Part shown: one piece after another, positions 55,297 to 64,000 of the stretch
How positions within the stretch are numbered: the stretch's first letter is position 1
How the letters are laid out: the number at the start of each line of letters is the position of its first letter
Source: Clostridium magnum DSM 2767
GTDB lineage: Bacteria > Bacillota > Clostridia > Clostridiales > Clostridiaceae
Assembly: GCF_001623875.1 (NCBI RefSeq)
Contig: NZ_LWAE01000002.1
Location: forward strand, 558,001 to 622,000
Reading direction: 5' to 3'
DNA: 64,000 bases
Translations under genes and position numbers: made by a program
The notes under the pieces: model-generated
The model's database searches: none
Seen by the model: the letters and a program-made list of their open reading frames with translations, nothing else
What the model was told of the DNA's origin: nothing

Positions 55297-56992
55297 ATGA
55301 ACTTTTTTATAAATTTAGGGGTAAAGAAAAAGCTTGTCCTAGTATTTTCTTTAATTTCCATTTTTATAATCTTAATAGGAGTACAAGGAATATTAAGCTC
55401 AGCAAAGATAAATGAGGGATCCAAGGCTATATACAGCAATAATTTAGTATCCATTAGAGATTTAGAAGAAATTAAAGGCAATATAAATAATATTGGGTCT
55501 AATGTACTTATGATTGCTTTTGAAAGAGATAGGTCAAAGCTAGATGAGCAGATAAAAGCTATAGAGGAATACACTAAAGAAGATGACATATTTATAAAAG
55601 AGTACGTTAGTCTACCTTCAACATCAGAGGAGCAAAAAACTTTTGATGATTTTAAGAATGATTTAATAAAGTATAGAGAGTTAAGAAATAAGGTCATTGA
55701 TCTGGCAAAAGCTAATAATTATGATGTTGCTGTTAAGGTCTATAATTCAGAGATGACAGTAATAAGAGATTCTATGCTTGATAAATTAGATAAATGTATT
55801 GCTATAAATGAGCAATCAGCAAAGCAGGCTAACTTAAACAATATAGCTCAATTTAACAGCATTAGAAATTTAATTATGATTTATACAGCCACAGCATTTT
55901 TTATCATAATTTTTATAGGTTATATATTAAGTAAAAATATAGTGGAACCACTAAATAAGATAAGAGATTTGGCACAGAGATTGTCTAACTATGATTTTTC
56001 AACTTCAATTACTATCACAAGGAAAGATGAATTTGGACAAACATCCATAGCTTTGAATACAAGCACAGGAAAATGTAAATAATTTAGTTAAAGTGATTAT
56101 AGAAGATTCTCAAGAGATAAGTGCTTCTTCAGAGGAACTTTCTGCAACAATAGAGGAATTAGCATCTAAGGCTGCAACCATAGATGAAGCAGTAAATACT
56201 ATTGCTACTGGTATGCAGGAGTCAAGCAGTGCATCAGAGGAGATAAGTGCATCTGTTGAAGAAGTAGATTCAAGTATAAATGAGCTTTCTTCTAAAGCTG
56301 TGGAAGGAAGTAATAATGCAAATCAGTCTAAAGAAAGAGCTACAGTAGTTAAAAATAATAGTCAGAAAGCCATTGATGAGACTAGGAGAATATATAATTA
56401 AAAACGAAAAAATATGGAAAAGGTCAATGAAGAGGGAAAGGTAGTAGGTAGTATAAAAGTTATGGCGGATACTATTGGAAGTATAGCTGAGCAAACAAAT
56501 TTACTTGCTTTAAATGCTGCAATAGAGGCAGCCAGAGCTGGAGAGCAGGGAAAAGGTTTTGCAGTGGTAGCAGAAGAGGTTAGAACACTTGCAGAGCAAT
56601 CAGCACAAGCAGTAATTAGCATTCAAGATACTATTGTTAAAGTTCAGAACACATTTAAAATAGGTATTGACACTAGTAGCGATATATTAGAATTTATAAA
56701 TATACAGGTAAATGAGCAAATTGATGATTACGGAAAAGTAGGAAACCAATATTATAATGATTCGGATTTTGTAAGCAAAATGTCTGAGGAAATTGCTGCT
56801 ACAGTTGGACAGGTAAATGAAGCTGTTCAAAATATGGCACTGGTCTCACAAAAATCAAGTGAGGAAGCAGAAACAATAAAAGAGAGCATGAATGAAACTA
56901 CAAAAGCTATAGAACAAATGGCATTAACCCCTCAAGGACAAGCAGAAATTGCTCAAAAATTAAATGAAATGGTACATAGGTTTAAGCTTTAG
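55297..56992 (+). pseudogene. Transmembrane chemoreceptor broken by a frameshift and a stop codon
   Basis: A standard receptor in three pieces. The first (to 56082) has TM1, a four-helix-bundle sensor domain (about 35-180), TM2 and HAMP. An extra base near 56062 shifts the frame: the correct continuation AQENVNNLVKVIIEDSQEIS is read from 56063. That frame is then cut by a TAA at 56399-56401 and resumes from 56402 with the signalling tip ([20 protein letters not shown]) to the end at 56992. Two small lesions in an otherwise complete gene suggest a recent pseudogene or sequence errors. It is the only membrane receptor candidate near the two clusters. Confidence 0.88.
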
Positions 56993-57000
56993 TAATGTAA

Positions 57001-57081
57001 AGGTTAAATGACTAAATGGCATTTAACGAGCAAAATCTCGTGTTCGTAGACAAACCCCATCTGATTCAAGTTTCACTTCAT
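57001..57081 (+). repeat. Structured repeat element, copy C (right end only)
   Basis: Matches the right part of copy A: GTTAAATG and CATTTAAC hairpin, a GAGCAAAATCTC hairpin, then GTAGAC and CCCCATCTGATTCAAG, ending CACTTCAT. The left palindrome is missing. It lies 8 bp after the chemoreceptor pseudogene. Confidence 0.65.
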
Positions 57082-57094
57082 TAAGATTAAGAGG

Positions 57095-57137
57095 AGTCTC
57101 TTGCTATGAGATCTTAGAACATAGTAAGAGACTTTTT
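57095..57137 (+). terminator. Rho-independent terminator
   Basis: AGTCTCTTGCTATG (57095-57108) pairs with CATAGTAAGAGACT (57120-57133), with one G-T pair, and is followed by TTTTT. Ends transcription from the second che cluster side. Confidence 0.78.
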
Positions 57138-57171
57138 AGTATGTCTAAATATGAAGGTTTATGCATAGAGA

Positions 57172-57405
57172 TCATAGTTTTATATCTGTATCCAGATCAA
57201 TATAGTTAGTGTTTTGAGGAGTATCTACATATGCAGTGCCGTCAGGAAGACCTACCACATAGTGAAAAGTAGATTCGTCTGGGTAAGCAAAACGGTCATA
57301 ACTATTGGTATATGTACCAATAAGTACCCAGCCTTGCTCTAAACGTCTATTTGCATCACTCATAATGGTTAAATCCTCAACTTTTTTTATGTTTTTTAAA
57401 TCCAT
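57172..57405 (-). CDS. Conserved small hypothetical protein
   Basis: 77 residues from the ATG at 57405, which has GGAGGTGA eight bases upstream. The core LEQGWVLIGTYTNSYDRFAY, then TFHYVVGLPDG, looks like a small beta-rich domain seen in short proteins of many bacteria. I do not know a function. The gene is isolated between copy C and copy D of the structured repeat, facing the other way. Confidence 0.65.
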   Translation of the reverse strand: MDLKNIKKVEDLTIMSDANRRLEQGWVLIGTYTNSYDRFAYPDESTFHYVVGLPDGTAYVDTPQNTNYIDLDTDIKL

Positions 57406-57485
57406 GATAGTCACCTCCAGCTAATTCAAATCTTATATAAACAATTAACAATCTCACTACTTATTGTAAGCATATTTAGGAATTT

Positions 57486-57617
57486 TATCCGATGACTACC
57501 CGCTCTAATACACCCTCTTCTCAAATAGGGTGTATTAGAGCGGATACGTCCCTGGATTCGTTCAACTAAGAATCAGGTGGGGGTTGAAACACCATCTGAT
57601 TCAAGTTTCCACTTCAT
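57486..57617 (+). repeat. Structured repeat element, copy D
   Basis: 132 bp. The left palindrome is a perfect 17-bp stem: CCGCTCTAATACACCCT and AGGGTGTATTAGAGCGG. Then CCTGGATTCGTTCAACTAAG and the right stem GAATCAGGTG...CACCATCTGATTC, ending CACTTCAT. Compared with copy B, changes in one arm of the left stem are matched in the other, so the fold is conserved. Confidence 0.75.
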
Positions 57618-57652
57618 AAGTTATTGATACAATCTGTTATTTTAAGACAGTG

Positions 57653-57680
57653 TTTACATATTAACTAAATATTGTAAAAT
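57653..57680 (+). promoter_or_regulatory. Probable sigma-A promoter of the PAS kinase gene
   Basis: TTTACA (57653-57658) and TAAAAT (57675-57680), 16 bp apart, some 50 bp before the ATG. Confidence 0.45.
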
Positions 57681-57732
57681 GGGAAGGAAATAAGTTGCTT
57701 TTTTATATAATTTAGCGTTGAGGGGTTATATT

Positions 57733-59470
57733 ATGAAGTACACATTGGTAAAGCCTACCCAAAAGCCACTTTTACACAGTAAATGCAATGTAGTTATTGA
57801 AGTAAACGATGAGTTCACAAGGCTTACTGGTTATGCTAAAAATGAATTAATAGGAAAGTCTCTTATGGAAATAAGTGATATATTAAGAATTGGATACAAG
57901 TTTAAACTTGAAGATAGTAGAGAGGAATATAGCTGCTATTTATTTACTAAGGAATATGAACCAAGAGAGGTCACTGTATTTTGTAAGAGTCTAAAATGTG
58001 AAGATGAGAATGTTTACATTATTAAGGAAAAACAAAATTTTAGAATTGAAAATAAATTGCCAAGGGAATGCAATTCCAAGAGGAAATTCACCTATTAGAA
58101 GGATACTAAGGGGTGAAAAGTTATCACAATATCAAATTGCTATAAGAACTGATAGTGGTAACTTTTATACCGAATCAAGTGGCGATGCTTTATATGATGA
58201 AAAAGGAGATTTTGTTGTAGGTATGTTACTAGCACATGATATTACTGATAGAGTAAAATCTCAAGAAAAGTTATTAATAAAAACTCAGCTAGATTTATTC
58301 GATCAGGTTATAGAAAATCTTGAAGTTGGCTTTACAAGGTATACATATCCGGAATTTAACATTATAGATATAAATAATAGGACATATAAATATTTAAAGG
58401 AATTTAACCCTAAATTAAGTTCTCCATCCTCTATTATAGGGAAGGGTATAGCTAATATTTTTAATCTTAGCAGGGATAAAGAAGCAGAATTCAAAAGGAG
58501 AATTCAAATTGCAATAGGGGCAAAGATTAAACCTAATTCTATTTATAAAAGTATTGTTACTGAAGGGAAAGAAAGATTTTTAAAATTAGTGCATCAACCT
58601 TTATTTGGATTAAATAATCAAGTTGTTGAGATAGTTGGTATTTCAATAGATATTACTGGAGAAGTAAAAGCTAAAAAGGAAATGGAGCAGATTCTTAAGA
58701 TACAAGAGGAACTATTTGCCAATGTGTCACATGAACTAAAAACTCCTTTGAATGTAATTTTCAGCGCCAATCAATTAATGGAGTTATATATAAAAAATAA
58801 TTTATTTGAAGCTAATAAGGAGAAGGTTTCTCAAAATATTACTATTATTAAACAGAATTGTTATAGGTTCATAAAGCTTATTAATAATATTGTAGATTTA
58901 TCGAAAATAGAATCTGGATTTTTAAAGTTAGATCTATCTAATGAAAATATAGTTAAGATTACTGAAGATATTGTACAATCAGTATCAGAATATATTAAGA
59001 GAAAGAGACTAAGTATTGTTTTTGATACAAATATAGAAGAGAAAATCATTGCATGTGATCCTGAAAAAATTGAAAGGATTATTCTAAACCTTATCTCTAA
59101 TGCAATTAAGTTTTCAAATCCAGGAGGAAGTATATTGGTAAACTTAATAGATAAAGGTGATACTATTAAGATAGTTGTGGAGGATACTGGCATAGGGATT
59201 GATAGGAAACACTTGGATATGATTTTTGAAAGATTTCAGCAGGCTGACAAGTCCCTTTCACGTAATGCAGAGGGAAGTGGTATTGGTCTATACTTGGTAA
59301 AGTCAATTATAGAAATGCATGGAGGTAAAATAAGTGTTGAAAGCACCGTTGGCAAAGGCAGTATATTTAAAGTAGAACTTCCTTCAAAAACTTTTGAAAA
59401 ACAGGAACAGATTTATGAAAGTAAATCTCAAGATAACAAAATTGAAATGATTGATATCTATGCAGTGTAG
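57733..59470 (+). pseudogene. PAS-domain histidine kinase with a frameshift
   Basis: The first frame (57733-58098) encodes a PAS domain (VVIEVNDEFTRLTGYAKNEL). The second, shifted by one and continuous from about 58060, carries the end of another PAS domain, a further PAS-like region (about 58285-58680) and the kinase: ANVSHELKTPLNV with the phospho-His, NLISNAIKFSNPGG, VEDTGIGID and GSGIGLYLVK. The upstream part of the second frame (from 57998) is just the shadow of the first PAS domain and has no ribosome site. Close relatives have more sequence between the PAS domains, so a deletion plus frameshift near 58060 is likely. The kinase half has all motifs but no good independent start. Confidence 0.75.
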
Positions 59471-59562
59471 AATATTATGTACATATAAATTATGGCCTTA
59501 TAAGTAAAGATTACTATATTGTTGAAAGGCTTATAAGATTTACTTAAAAGCCTTTCACGTAA

Positions 59563-59811
59563 TTACAAAGTCATATATTTTACTTTAACATCATTAACCT
59601 CAAGCAATTCTTTTTCAAGTACCTTTACTTCATCTAAACTGGAATGAATATGTAAAATTATCAACCCAACTTCAGAACAAGAAGTTTCACTAACTTCGTG
59701 AAGACCAAGCCTAGTTGTAATAATACATCCATGTTTTGTTAAAATAGTCTGAATCTGTGGAGCATGAGCACTTCTAGGATCAATAGTTATTGCCATAATT
59801 GTAGTTTCCAT
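59563..59811 (-). CDS. ACT-like small regulator, TM1266 (iron-only hydrogenase system regulator) type
   Basis: 82 residues with a beta-alpha-beta-beta-alpha-beta layout: start METTIMAITIDPRSAHAPQI, middle GCIITTRLGLHEV, and LIILHIHSSLDEVKVLEKEL. The order fits the TM1266-like family, an ACT or NikR-C-like fold found near iron-hydrogenase maturation genes; no such genes are here. The ATG at 59811 follows GGAG. Similarity is judged by pattern only. Confidence 0.55.
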   Translation of the reverse strand: METTIMAITIDPRSAHAPQIQTILTKHGCIITTRLGLHEVSETSCSEVGLIILHIHSSLDEVKVLEKELLEVNDVKVKYMTL

Positions 59812-59881
59812 AAATAACAACTCCTTACTTTTGTGTTTTAGATTTAATTATTAACTTATTATATCCAAAAATTAAATTAAT

Positions 59882-60405
59882 TTAACTAATATTAAAATTT
59901 TGTCTAACCAATTGTATAAACAACAACATTGCAGGATTAATCCATTTGTTCTTATGATAAGCACATATGGCTGTGATTGTAGTATCTGAACAGCCTGCTC
60001 TAAGTTCTTTTAACTTACCATTTTCAAGTTCTTCCTCTACTGTAAAACGAGGCAAGAAAGAAATTCCTAAATTACTTGCAACACACTTTTTTATAGCTTC
60101 AATGCTCCAAAGTTCAATTATGTTATTTAATAATATGTTGTTATCACGAAAATAACTTTCAAGTATTTTTCGATAAATAGATTCAACTTCATTAATGATA
60201 AGACTTGTACTTATTTCTTAATTTGGTTTTGAAAGGTCTAATTTATCTTGCTCTAATAAAGGCGAGCATACTAAAGCCAAAGTAAAATCAGCTAGTTGAA
60301 TAGTAGTCAAATTATCATTTTTACTTCCCACATCATACATTAAGCCAATGTCTACGTCACCCTTTGACATGATATATTTGTAAAATCTAATTGTCAATTC
60401 GAATC
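59882..60405 (-). pseudogene. LysR-type regulator remnant (effector domain)
   Basis: Minus-strand reading gives DVDIGLMYDVGSKNDNLTTI, then IIELWSIEAIKKCVASNLG and ISFLPRFTVEEELENGKLKEL, the co-inducer domain of a LysR protein. An in-frame TAA interrupts it (near 60220), and the N-terminal DNA-binding half is absent. It probably once regulated the divergent gene at 60468, itself truncated. Confidence 0.78.
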
Positions 60406-60467
60406 TATTAATTTTACAAATGTATAGTCCTTTGATAGTATAAATTTAAGGAAGGGGTGCATAAGAA

Positions 60468-60722
60468 ATGAATTTATTAGCAGAACAAATAAAAAATGCA
60501 GCACTTGATATGGGATATGAAAAGTGTGGTATTATTAAAATATCTGATATGACTGCCTATGAGGAAAAACTTAATGAACGAATTGAACGTATTCCTGAGG
60601 TGAAGCCATATTACGAAGGATTTTATCGCTTTGCCCACCTGCAAGATACATATCCTTGGGCAAAATCAATCGTTATTTGTGTAAGACAGTTATGTATAAA
60701 TTTATTTGGTATTATCCTTTAA
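60468..60722 (+). pseudogene. N-terminal fragment of an epoxyqueuosine reductase-like iron-sulfur protein
   Basis: 84 residues: AEQIKNAALDMGYEKCGIIK, then YYEGFYRFAHLQDTYPWAKS, then IVICVRQ. This is the start of the QueG-like, double 4Fe-4S family found in clostridia. All cysteine clusters and the corrinoid-binding region are missing; the frame ends inside the terminus of the convergent GDT1 gene. A deletion has removed the rest. AAGGAAGGGG precedes the ATG. Confidence 0.7.
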
Positions 60723-61409
60723 AACATTCTTATTAGATAAGGCTATATTACAAGCTTGATCCTGATATGCAAATTTTACACCAAATATATATATTAGAAT
60801 GCCAAGGGATAAAAAGTATAAAATTATATACATAGGGCTAAGTAACAATGAAGGAATAGAGTTATAAATAGTAAGTGTTCCAAAGAACATAAATATAATT
60901 CCTGCTACCCATTTTATGTATATTTCAGGAATATGCTTACACATCCATGCACCACCTATTATGCCAATACCATCAGCAATTAACATACCTACCGTTGTTC
61001 CCATCAATATAAAAACTGGTTGATGGCTGTCTGCTGATATTGCTACTGTCATAAGTTGAGTCTTGTCTCCCATCTCTGCTATGAAAAAGGCTATTGCTAC
61101 TGTAACAATTGGACCAAACTTATTCTTCTTTTCATCATCTTCATCAATTTTATCCCCTCTTAGAGTCCAAAGTCCAAAAATTAGAAAGGATATTGCTGCT
61201 ACAATTTTTACTTTATTCATTGGTATAAGTGAACTCAAATAATTTCCTACTGCTACAGCAAGAGCATGATTAAAAATCGTTGCTACAAGAACTCCTATCA
61301 TTACTTCCTTTACCTTATACTTACTGGCCATGGCCATCGCAAGTAGTTGTGTTTTATCTCCCATTTCTGCTACAACTACAAGTAATGCTGCTTTAATAAA
61401 TTCTGTCAT
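60702..61409 (-). CDS. GDT1/TMEM165 family cation exporter (manganese type)
   Basis: Membrane protein of 235 residues made of two repeats, each with the EMGDKTQL motif (about residues 15-22 and 111-118) that lines the cation path. Bacterial members (MneA, MneP-like) export Mn2+. A further helix at about 185-210 and a short tail follow. AAGGAGG precedes the ATG. The yybP-ykoY riboswitch upstream makes manganese the likely substrate and inducer. Confidence 0.92.
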   Translation of the reverse strand: MTEFIKAALLVVVAEMGDKTQLLAMAMASKYKVKEVMIGVLVATIFNHALAVAVGNYLSSLIPMNKVKIVAAISFLIFGLWTLRGDKIDEDDEKKNKFGPIVTVAIAFFIAEMGDKTQLMTVAISADSHQPVFILMGTTVGMLIADGIGIIGGAWMCKHIPEIYIKWVAGIIFMFFGTLTIYNSIPSLLLSPMYIILYFLSLGILIYIFGVKFAYQDQACNIALSNKNVLKDNTK

Positions 61410-61448
61410 TTAATGACCTCCTTATAAAATTAATTCAAATATATATAA

Positions 61449-61650
61449 ATAAAAAAAGACCCTCAACACAATGAAATTCTATCTTAATTTAAATCTCCTT
61501 TAGCATAAATAATTATACTAGAGAAAATTTAAATATAATGATAAAACTATTGTGTCAAAAGTCTCACTTGACTAAAATAAGCCACGATAAAGCCAGACCC
61601 AAAGGTCAGTATGTTGACTTTATCACCAATATAGGCAGCTACTCCCTTTT
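61449..61650 (-). promoter_or_regulatory. yybP-ykoY manganese riboswitch with terminator
   Basis: Minus-strand sequence opens AAAAGGGAGTAGCTGCC, contains ATACTGACC and GGTCTGGC around the three-way junction, and closes with CAAGTGAGACTTTT (about 61557-61650). The closing strand AGACTTTTGACACAAT can instead pair with ATTGTGTTGAGGGTCT (61454-61475), followed by seven U: a terminator with four G-U pairs that competes with the aptamer. Mn2+ binding should hold the aptamer and let the exporter gene be read. Confidence 0.9.
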
Positions 61651-61814
61651 AACATTTAAGTTTATATTTTTCACAAACATTAATAATGTTACCATGAAAC
61701 TTAGATAAATACAATACAAAATGTAGAATTCCAACTCCTCTTTGTAAATTTAATGATAGGATGCTAGAATTAGGTATGTATCTTAACCTAATATAAAAAC
61801 TACGGACTGTAAAC

Positions 61815-61828
61815 CTGTCATTAGACAG
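61815..61828 (+). promoter_or_regulatory. Inverted repeat upstream of the AraC-type gene
   Basis: CTGTC-ATTA-GACAG, with a further GACAGG half site 10 bp downstream. It lies about 65 bp before the gene and may be an operator. Not tested. Confidence 0.35.
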
Positions 61829-61890
61829 CATTTAAAGACAGGATAAATAAGTGGAAAATATTTAATATAGAAGTAGAGAGGAGCGGTTTT

Positions 61891-62745
61891 ATGGATTGGC
61901 TTAACGCAATGAATAGTGCAGTAGAATATATGGAGGCTAATATTACCGAAAAACTAGATATTGAGAAGGTGGCGAAAATTGCCTTATCATCTACCTTTCA
62001 CTTTCAGCGTATGTATCATATGATAACTGGTGTAACGGTAGCTGAATATATAAGGAGAAGAAGGCTTACACTGGCGGCACAGGACATTATATCCGGTGAA
62101 AAAATTATTAATGTAGCCTATAAGTATGGCTATGAAACGCCAGAAGCATTCACAAAGGCTTTTAGAAAAATGCATGGTATAAGCCCCTCGGCAGCGCGCA
62201 AGCCTGGAATAGAACTTAAGGCATATCCAAAGCTATCCTTTCAAATTTCAATAAAAGGAGATAAAGATATGAATTATAAGATTTTTGATAAGGGAAGCTT
62301 TAAAGTAGTAGGTAAGCAAAGAAAGATAAGTATGGTAGATGAACAGAACTTTAACCAGGTACCTAAATTCTGGTATGACTGCATGGAGGATGGGTCACAC
62401 CAATGGATTTGTTCAAAAGCAGGCAAACTTGGTATTCTAGGTGTATCTAAGGATTTTGACAAATATAAAGATGAATTTAATTATATGATAGCAGTTGAGG
62501 AAATCAAAGATACCATCCCAGAAGGATATGTTTCTGCAATTATACCAGCAGCGACCTGGGCTGCATTTGAATCAGTGGGACCAGTAACAGAAGCTTTACA
62601 TGATCTTGTGAGAAGGATATATACAGAATGGTTTCCTTCTACAGGATACCAGCATGATTGCGCACCGGATATTGAGGTTTATCCTGTAGGAGATATGTCC
62701 GCTGCAGATTATAAGTGCGAGATTTGGATTCCTATTAAGAAGTAA
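61891..62745 (+). CDS. AraC family regulator with GyrI-like effector domain
   Basis: N-terminal double HTH (1-105): LDIEKVAKIALSSTFHFQRM, then VAYKYGYETPEAFTKAFRKM and HGISPS. The C-terminal 160 residues form a GyrI-like/SOUL-type small-molecule domain (starting YKIFDKGSFKVVGKQRKISM and ending CEIWIPIKK). The arrangement matches Rob/BmrR-like multidrug sensors. AGAGAGGAG precedes the ATG. No obvious target gene is adjacent. Confidence 0.92.
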   Translation: MDWLNAMNSAVEYMEANITEKLDIEKVAKIALSSTFHFQRMYHMITGVTVAEYIRRRRLTLAAQDIISGEKIINVAYKYGYETPEAFTKAFRKMHGISPSAARKPGIELKAYPKLSFQISIKGDKDMNYKIFDKGSFKVVGKQRKISMVDEQNFNQVPKFWYDCMEDGSHQWICSKAGKLGILGVSKDFDKYKDEFNYMIAVEEIKDTIPEGYVSAIIPAATWAAFESVGPVTEALHDLVRRIYTEWFPSTGYQHDCAPDIEVYPVGDMSAADYKCEIWIPIKK

Positions 62746-62750
62746 GAGGG

Positions 62751-62793
62751 GGAAAACATCGTATTATTCAGTGAAATTTTACGGTGTTTTTCC
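62751..62793. terminator. Terminator between the AraC and FAD oxidoreductase genes
   Basis: GGAAAACATCGTA (62751-62763) pairs with TACGGTGTTTTTCC (62780-62793) with one bulge. T-rich on the plus strand inside the right arm, A-rich on the left, so it may act for both converging genes. Confidence 0.55.
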
Positions 62794-62806
62794 GTAGTAT
62801 TTAAAA

Positions 62807-63922
62807 TTAATGTCTTATCTTCCTATAATCATTCCAAAGTTTCATTAATGGAGTTATTCCTTTAAGTAAATCGATCTTACTATCATTACCGCATATTGTA
62901 TCGATGAGTTTATCTACTAGTTTATTGTCTAAGTTTTTAATTGCAAAATCCAAATCATCATCCTTTAAATTTTCTAAGAATTTTCTTAGAACAAGGGAAT
63001 TATTATAATTTTTCAATAAAGGTTTAACTAGTTCCTCATATTTTCCTATCCCACAAATATCCTGAGCTGAGTATATCCCTGTAAGTATTGCTGCAAATTG
63101 TCCAAATCCCAATCCAGGAGAAATTGATCCAAAACAATTTCCAACAAAATAAGTATTATCAATCTTAGGTGTATTACATATTCCCATCATATATTTTGTA
63201 ATCTCAAACTTATCTGTTATTCTAAAGTCTTGCTCTAAATCTTTAGAGGCTAAATTATAGAATTTTTCCCACATAGCATTTATATCTAATTTTATATTAT
63301 CAGGATAATTAGGGTAAGCGATAACAAGATTAGTCTCTTTTTCAGAAAATGGTATAGACCATGCATATCCCTTAGGAATAATATTATAATTAAACCATAC
63401 ATGAGGAATATCTGTAGCAAACTTACCTTCAACTGTTACACCTCTTATTGTACATGTTAGATCACACCTGTAATTTCCTAGATGTGAAGCATATTCTCCA
63501 TCTCCTGTGGCAAGTACTACATACTCAAACTCCTTACATAATTCTTCATATTCGTAATTTGAATTAAAATTAATTTTTGAAATTAATTGCTTTTCTAATT
63601 GGCATTCATATGAATTTTTATGCCTTCCTCTAATATTCGTATATCCGATTTTTTCATCAATGCTTCCAATTTGATTTTTTGAATGAACAACTAGTTTGTC
63701 AACAGTATCTATAGGTTTCAGATGTATATCGTAGTTCCTAGAGATGTAAGACAAACTATCTTTAATAGGTCTATTGAGTATGCTAAACATTGCTTCAGCA
63801 TTAACAAATCTATCTCCAACGCAATTTCTCTTTTCAAAGATTGTTGGCATGATTCCGTGCTTTTCTAGTGTTATTGCGCAGGATAAACCTGACATGCCAG
63901 CACCTAAAATAGCAACTTTCAT
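62807..63922 (-). CDS. FAD/NAD(P)-binding oxidoreductase, geranylgeranyl-reductase-like
   Basis: An N-terminal Rossmann motif VAILGAGMSGLSCAITLEKHG (two parts, residues 3-23) binds FAD. The GYTNIRGRHKNS segment and a later YFVGNCFGSISPGLGFGQFA match the family's second FAD-contact region. The last 80 residues are helical. Likely reduces double bonds in a lipid or is a dehydrogenase; the substrate is not shown. The ATG at 63922 has GGAGGTG seven bases upstream. It is a single gene, with an inverted repeat at 63941-63955 in its leader. Confidence 0.78.
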   Translation of the reverse strand: MKVAILGAGMSGLSCAITLEKHGIMPTIFEKRNCVGDRFVNAEAMFSILNRPIKDSLSYISRNYDIHLKPIDTVDKLVVHSKNQIGSIDEKIGYTNIRGRHKNSYECQLEKQLISKINFNSNYEYEELCKEFEYVVLATGDGEYASHLGNYRCDLTCTIRGVTVEGKFATDIPHVWFNYNIIPKGYAWSIPFSEKETNLVIAYPNYPDNIKLDINAMWEKFYNLASKDLEQDFRITDKFEITKYMMGICNTPKIDNTYFVGNCFGSISPGLGFGQFAAILTGIYSAQDICGIGKYEELVKPLLKNYNNSLVLRKFLENLKDDDLDFAIKNLDNKLVDKLIDTICGNDSKIDLLKGITPLMKLWNDYRKIRH

Positions 63923-63940
63923 AACAAACACCTCCGATTA

Positions 63941-63955
63941 TGTATAGTTTATACA
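63941..63955 (-). promoter_or_regulatory. Inverted repeat in the leader of the FAD oxidoreductase gene
   Basis: TGTATA-GTT-TATACA, 18 bp before the start codon and beside its ribosome site. A possible operator for a dimeric repressor such as a TetR or MarR protein, whose gene would lie beyond the window. Confidence 0.4.
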
Positions 63956-64000
63956 TTTATAAATTTAATATACAGCATTGAACTACCAAAATATAAAAAC

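Noticed and set aside
57998..58060. Start of the second frame of the PAS kinase as a real N-terminus
   Set aside because: It is the shifted reading of the first PAS domain and has no ribosome site; the frame becomes meaningful only after about 58060.
59967..60155. Plus-strand frame of 62 codons
   Set aside because: Antisense shadow of the LysR remnant.

Overview
The window is AT-rich chromosomal DNA with Firmicutes-type Shine-Dalgarno sites, TTG/GTG starts and short hairpin-plus-U terminators. Gene content (formate-tetrahydrofolate ligase, two-cluster epoxyqueuosine-reductase-like fragment, DUF3786, TM1266-like regulator, many soluble chemoreceptors) points to an anaerobic Clostridium or close relative. 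The identification is by gene content and style, not by a marker gene.

Layout. 1-500: tail of a chemoreceptor, then a sigma-54-type promoter with upstream inverted repeats that seems to drive only a short RNA ending in a C-rich terminator hairpin. 509-6131 (minus): oppA-B-C-D-F peptide transporter with a 25-bp hairpin after oppA. 6412-9255: a MotA/MotB-like pair with a very long tail on the MotA partner, resembling ZorA/ZorB but without known Zorya effectors. 9.6-12.2 kb: a GDPD phosphodiesterase and fhs, the latter behind a ZTP riboswitch whose leader has been invaded by a structured repeat. 13-22.6 kb: a zinc-type (CZB) soluble chemoreceptor, TfoX-C protein, DUF3786, transporters, GNATs, an NlpC/P60 hydrolase and several decayed genes. 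23-28.2 kb: uppP and a MarR-controlled heterodimeric ABC exporter.

28.5-45.3 kb is a chemosensory gene cluster: TetR regulator, CheY, CheW, CheA, a giant membrane-free receptor of 1,476 residues, CheR, CheB, a hybrid kinase, a response regulator, a REC-PP2C phosphatase, an RsbW-like ATPase, a STAS protein and an Hpt protein. The output half is a partner-switching module rather than a flagellar one. The giant receptor has ten 56-residue repeats on each side of its signalling tip, predicting a hairpin about 100 nm long. 45.5-55.1 kb is a second, separate system: a receptor with two signalling tips in one chain, a triple-CheW scaffold, CheB, CheR, CheA without an obvious P2 domain, an Hpt-P2-like-STAS protein with no kinase, and a response regulator. 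A frameshifted transmembrane receptor follows.

57-64 kb holds two more copies of the structured repeat, a frameshifted PAS histidine kinase, a TM1266-like protein, LysR and QueG-like remnants, a GDT1-type metal exporter under a yybP-ykoY (Mn2+) riboswitch, an AraC/GyrI-like regulator and a FAD oxidoreductase. Pseudogenes are numerous (nine decayed or truncated genes called), which suggests ongoing gene loss or some assembly errors in homopolymers.
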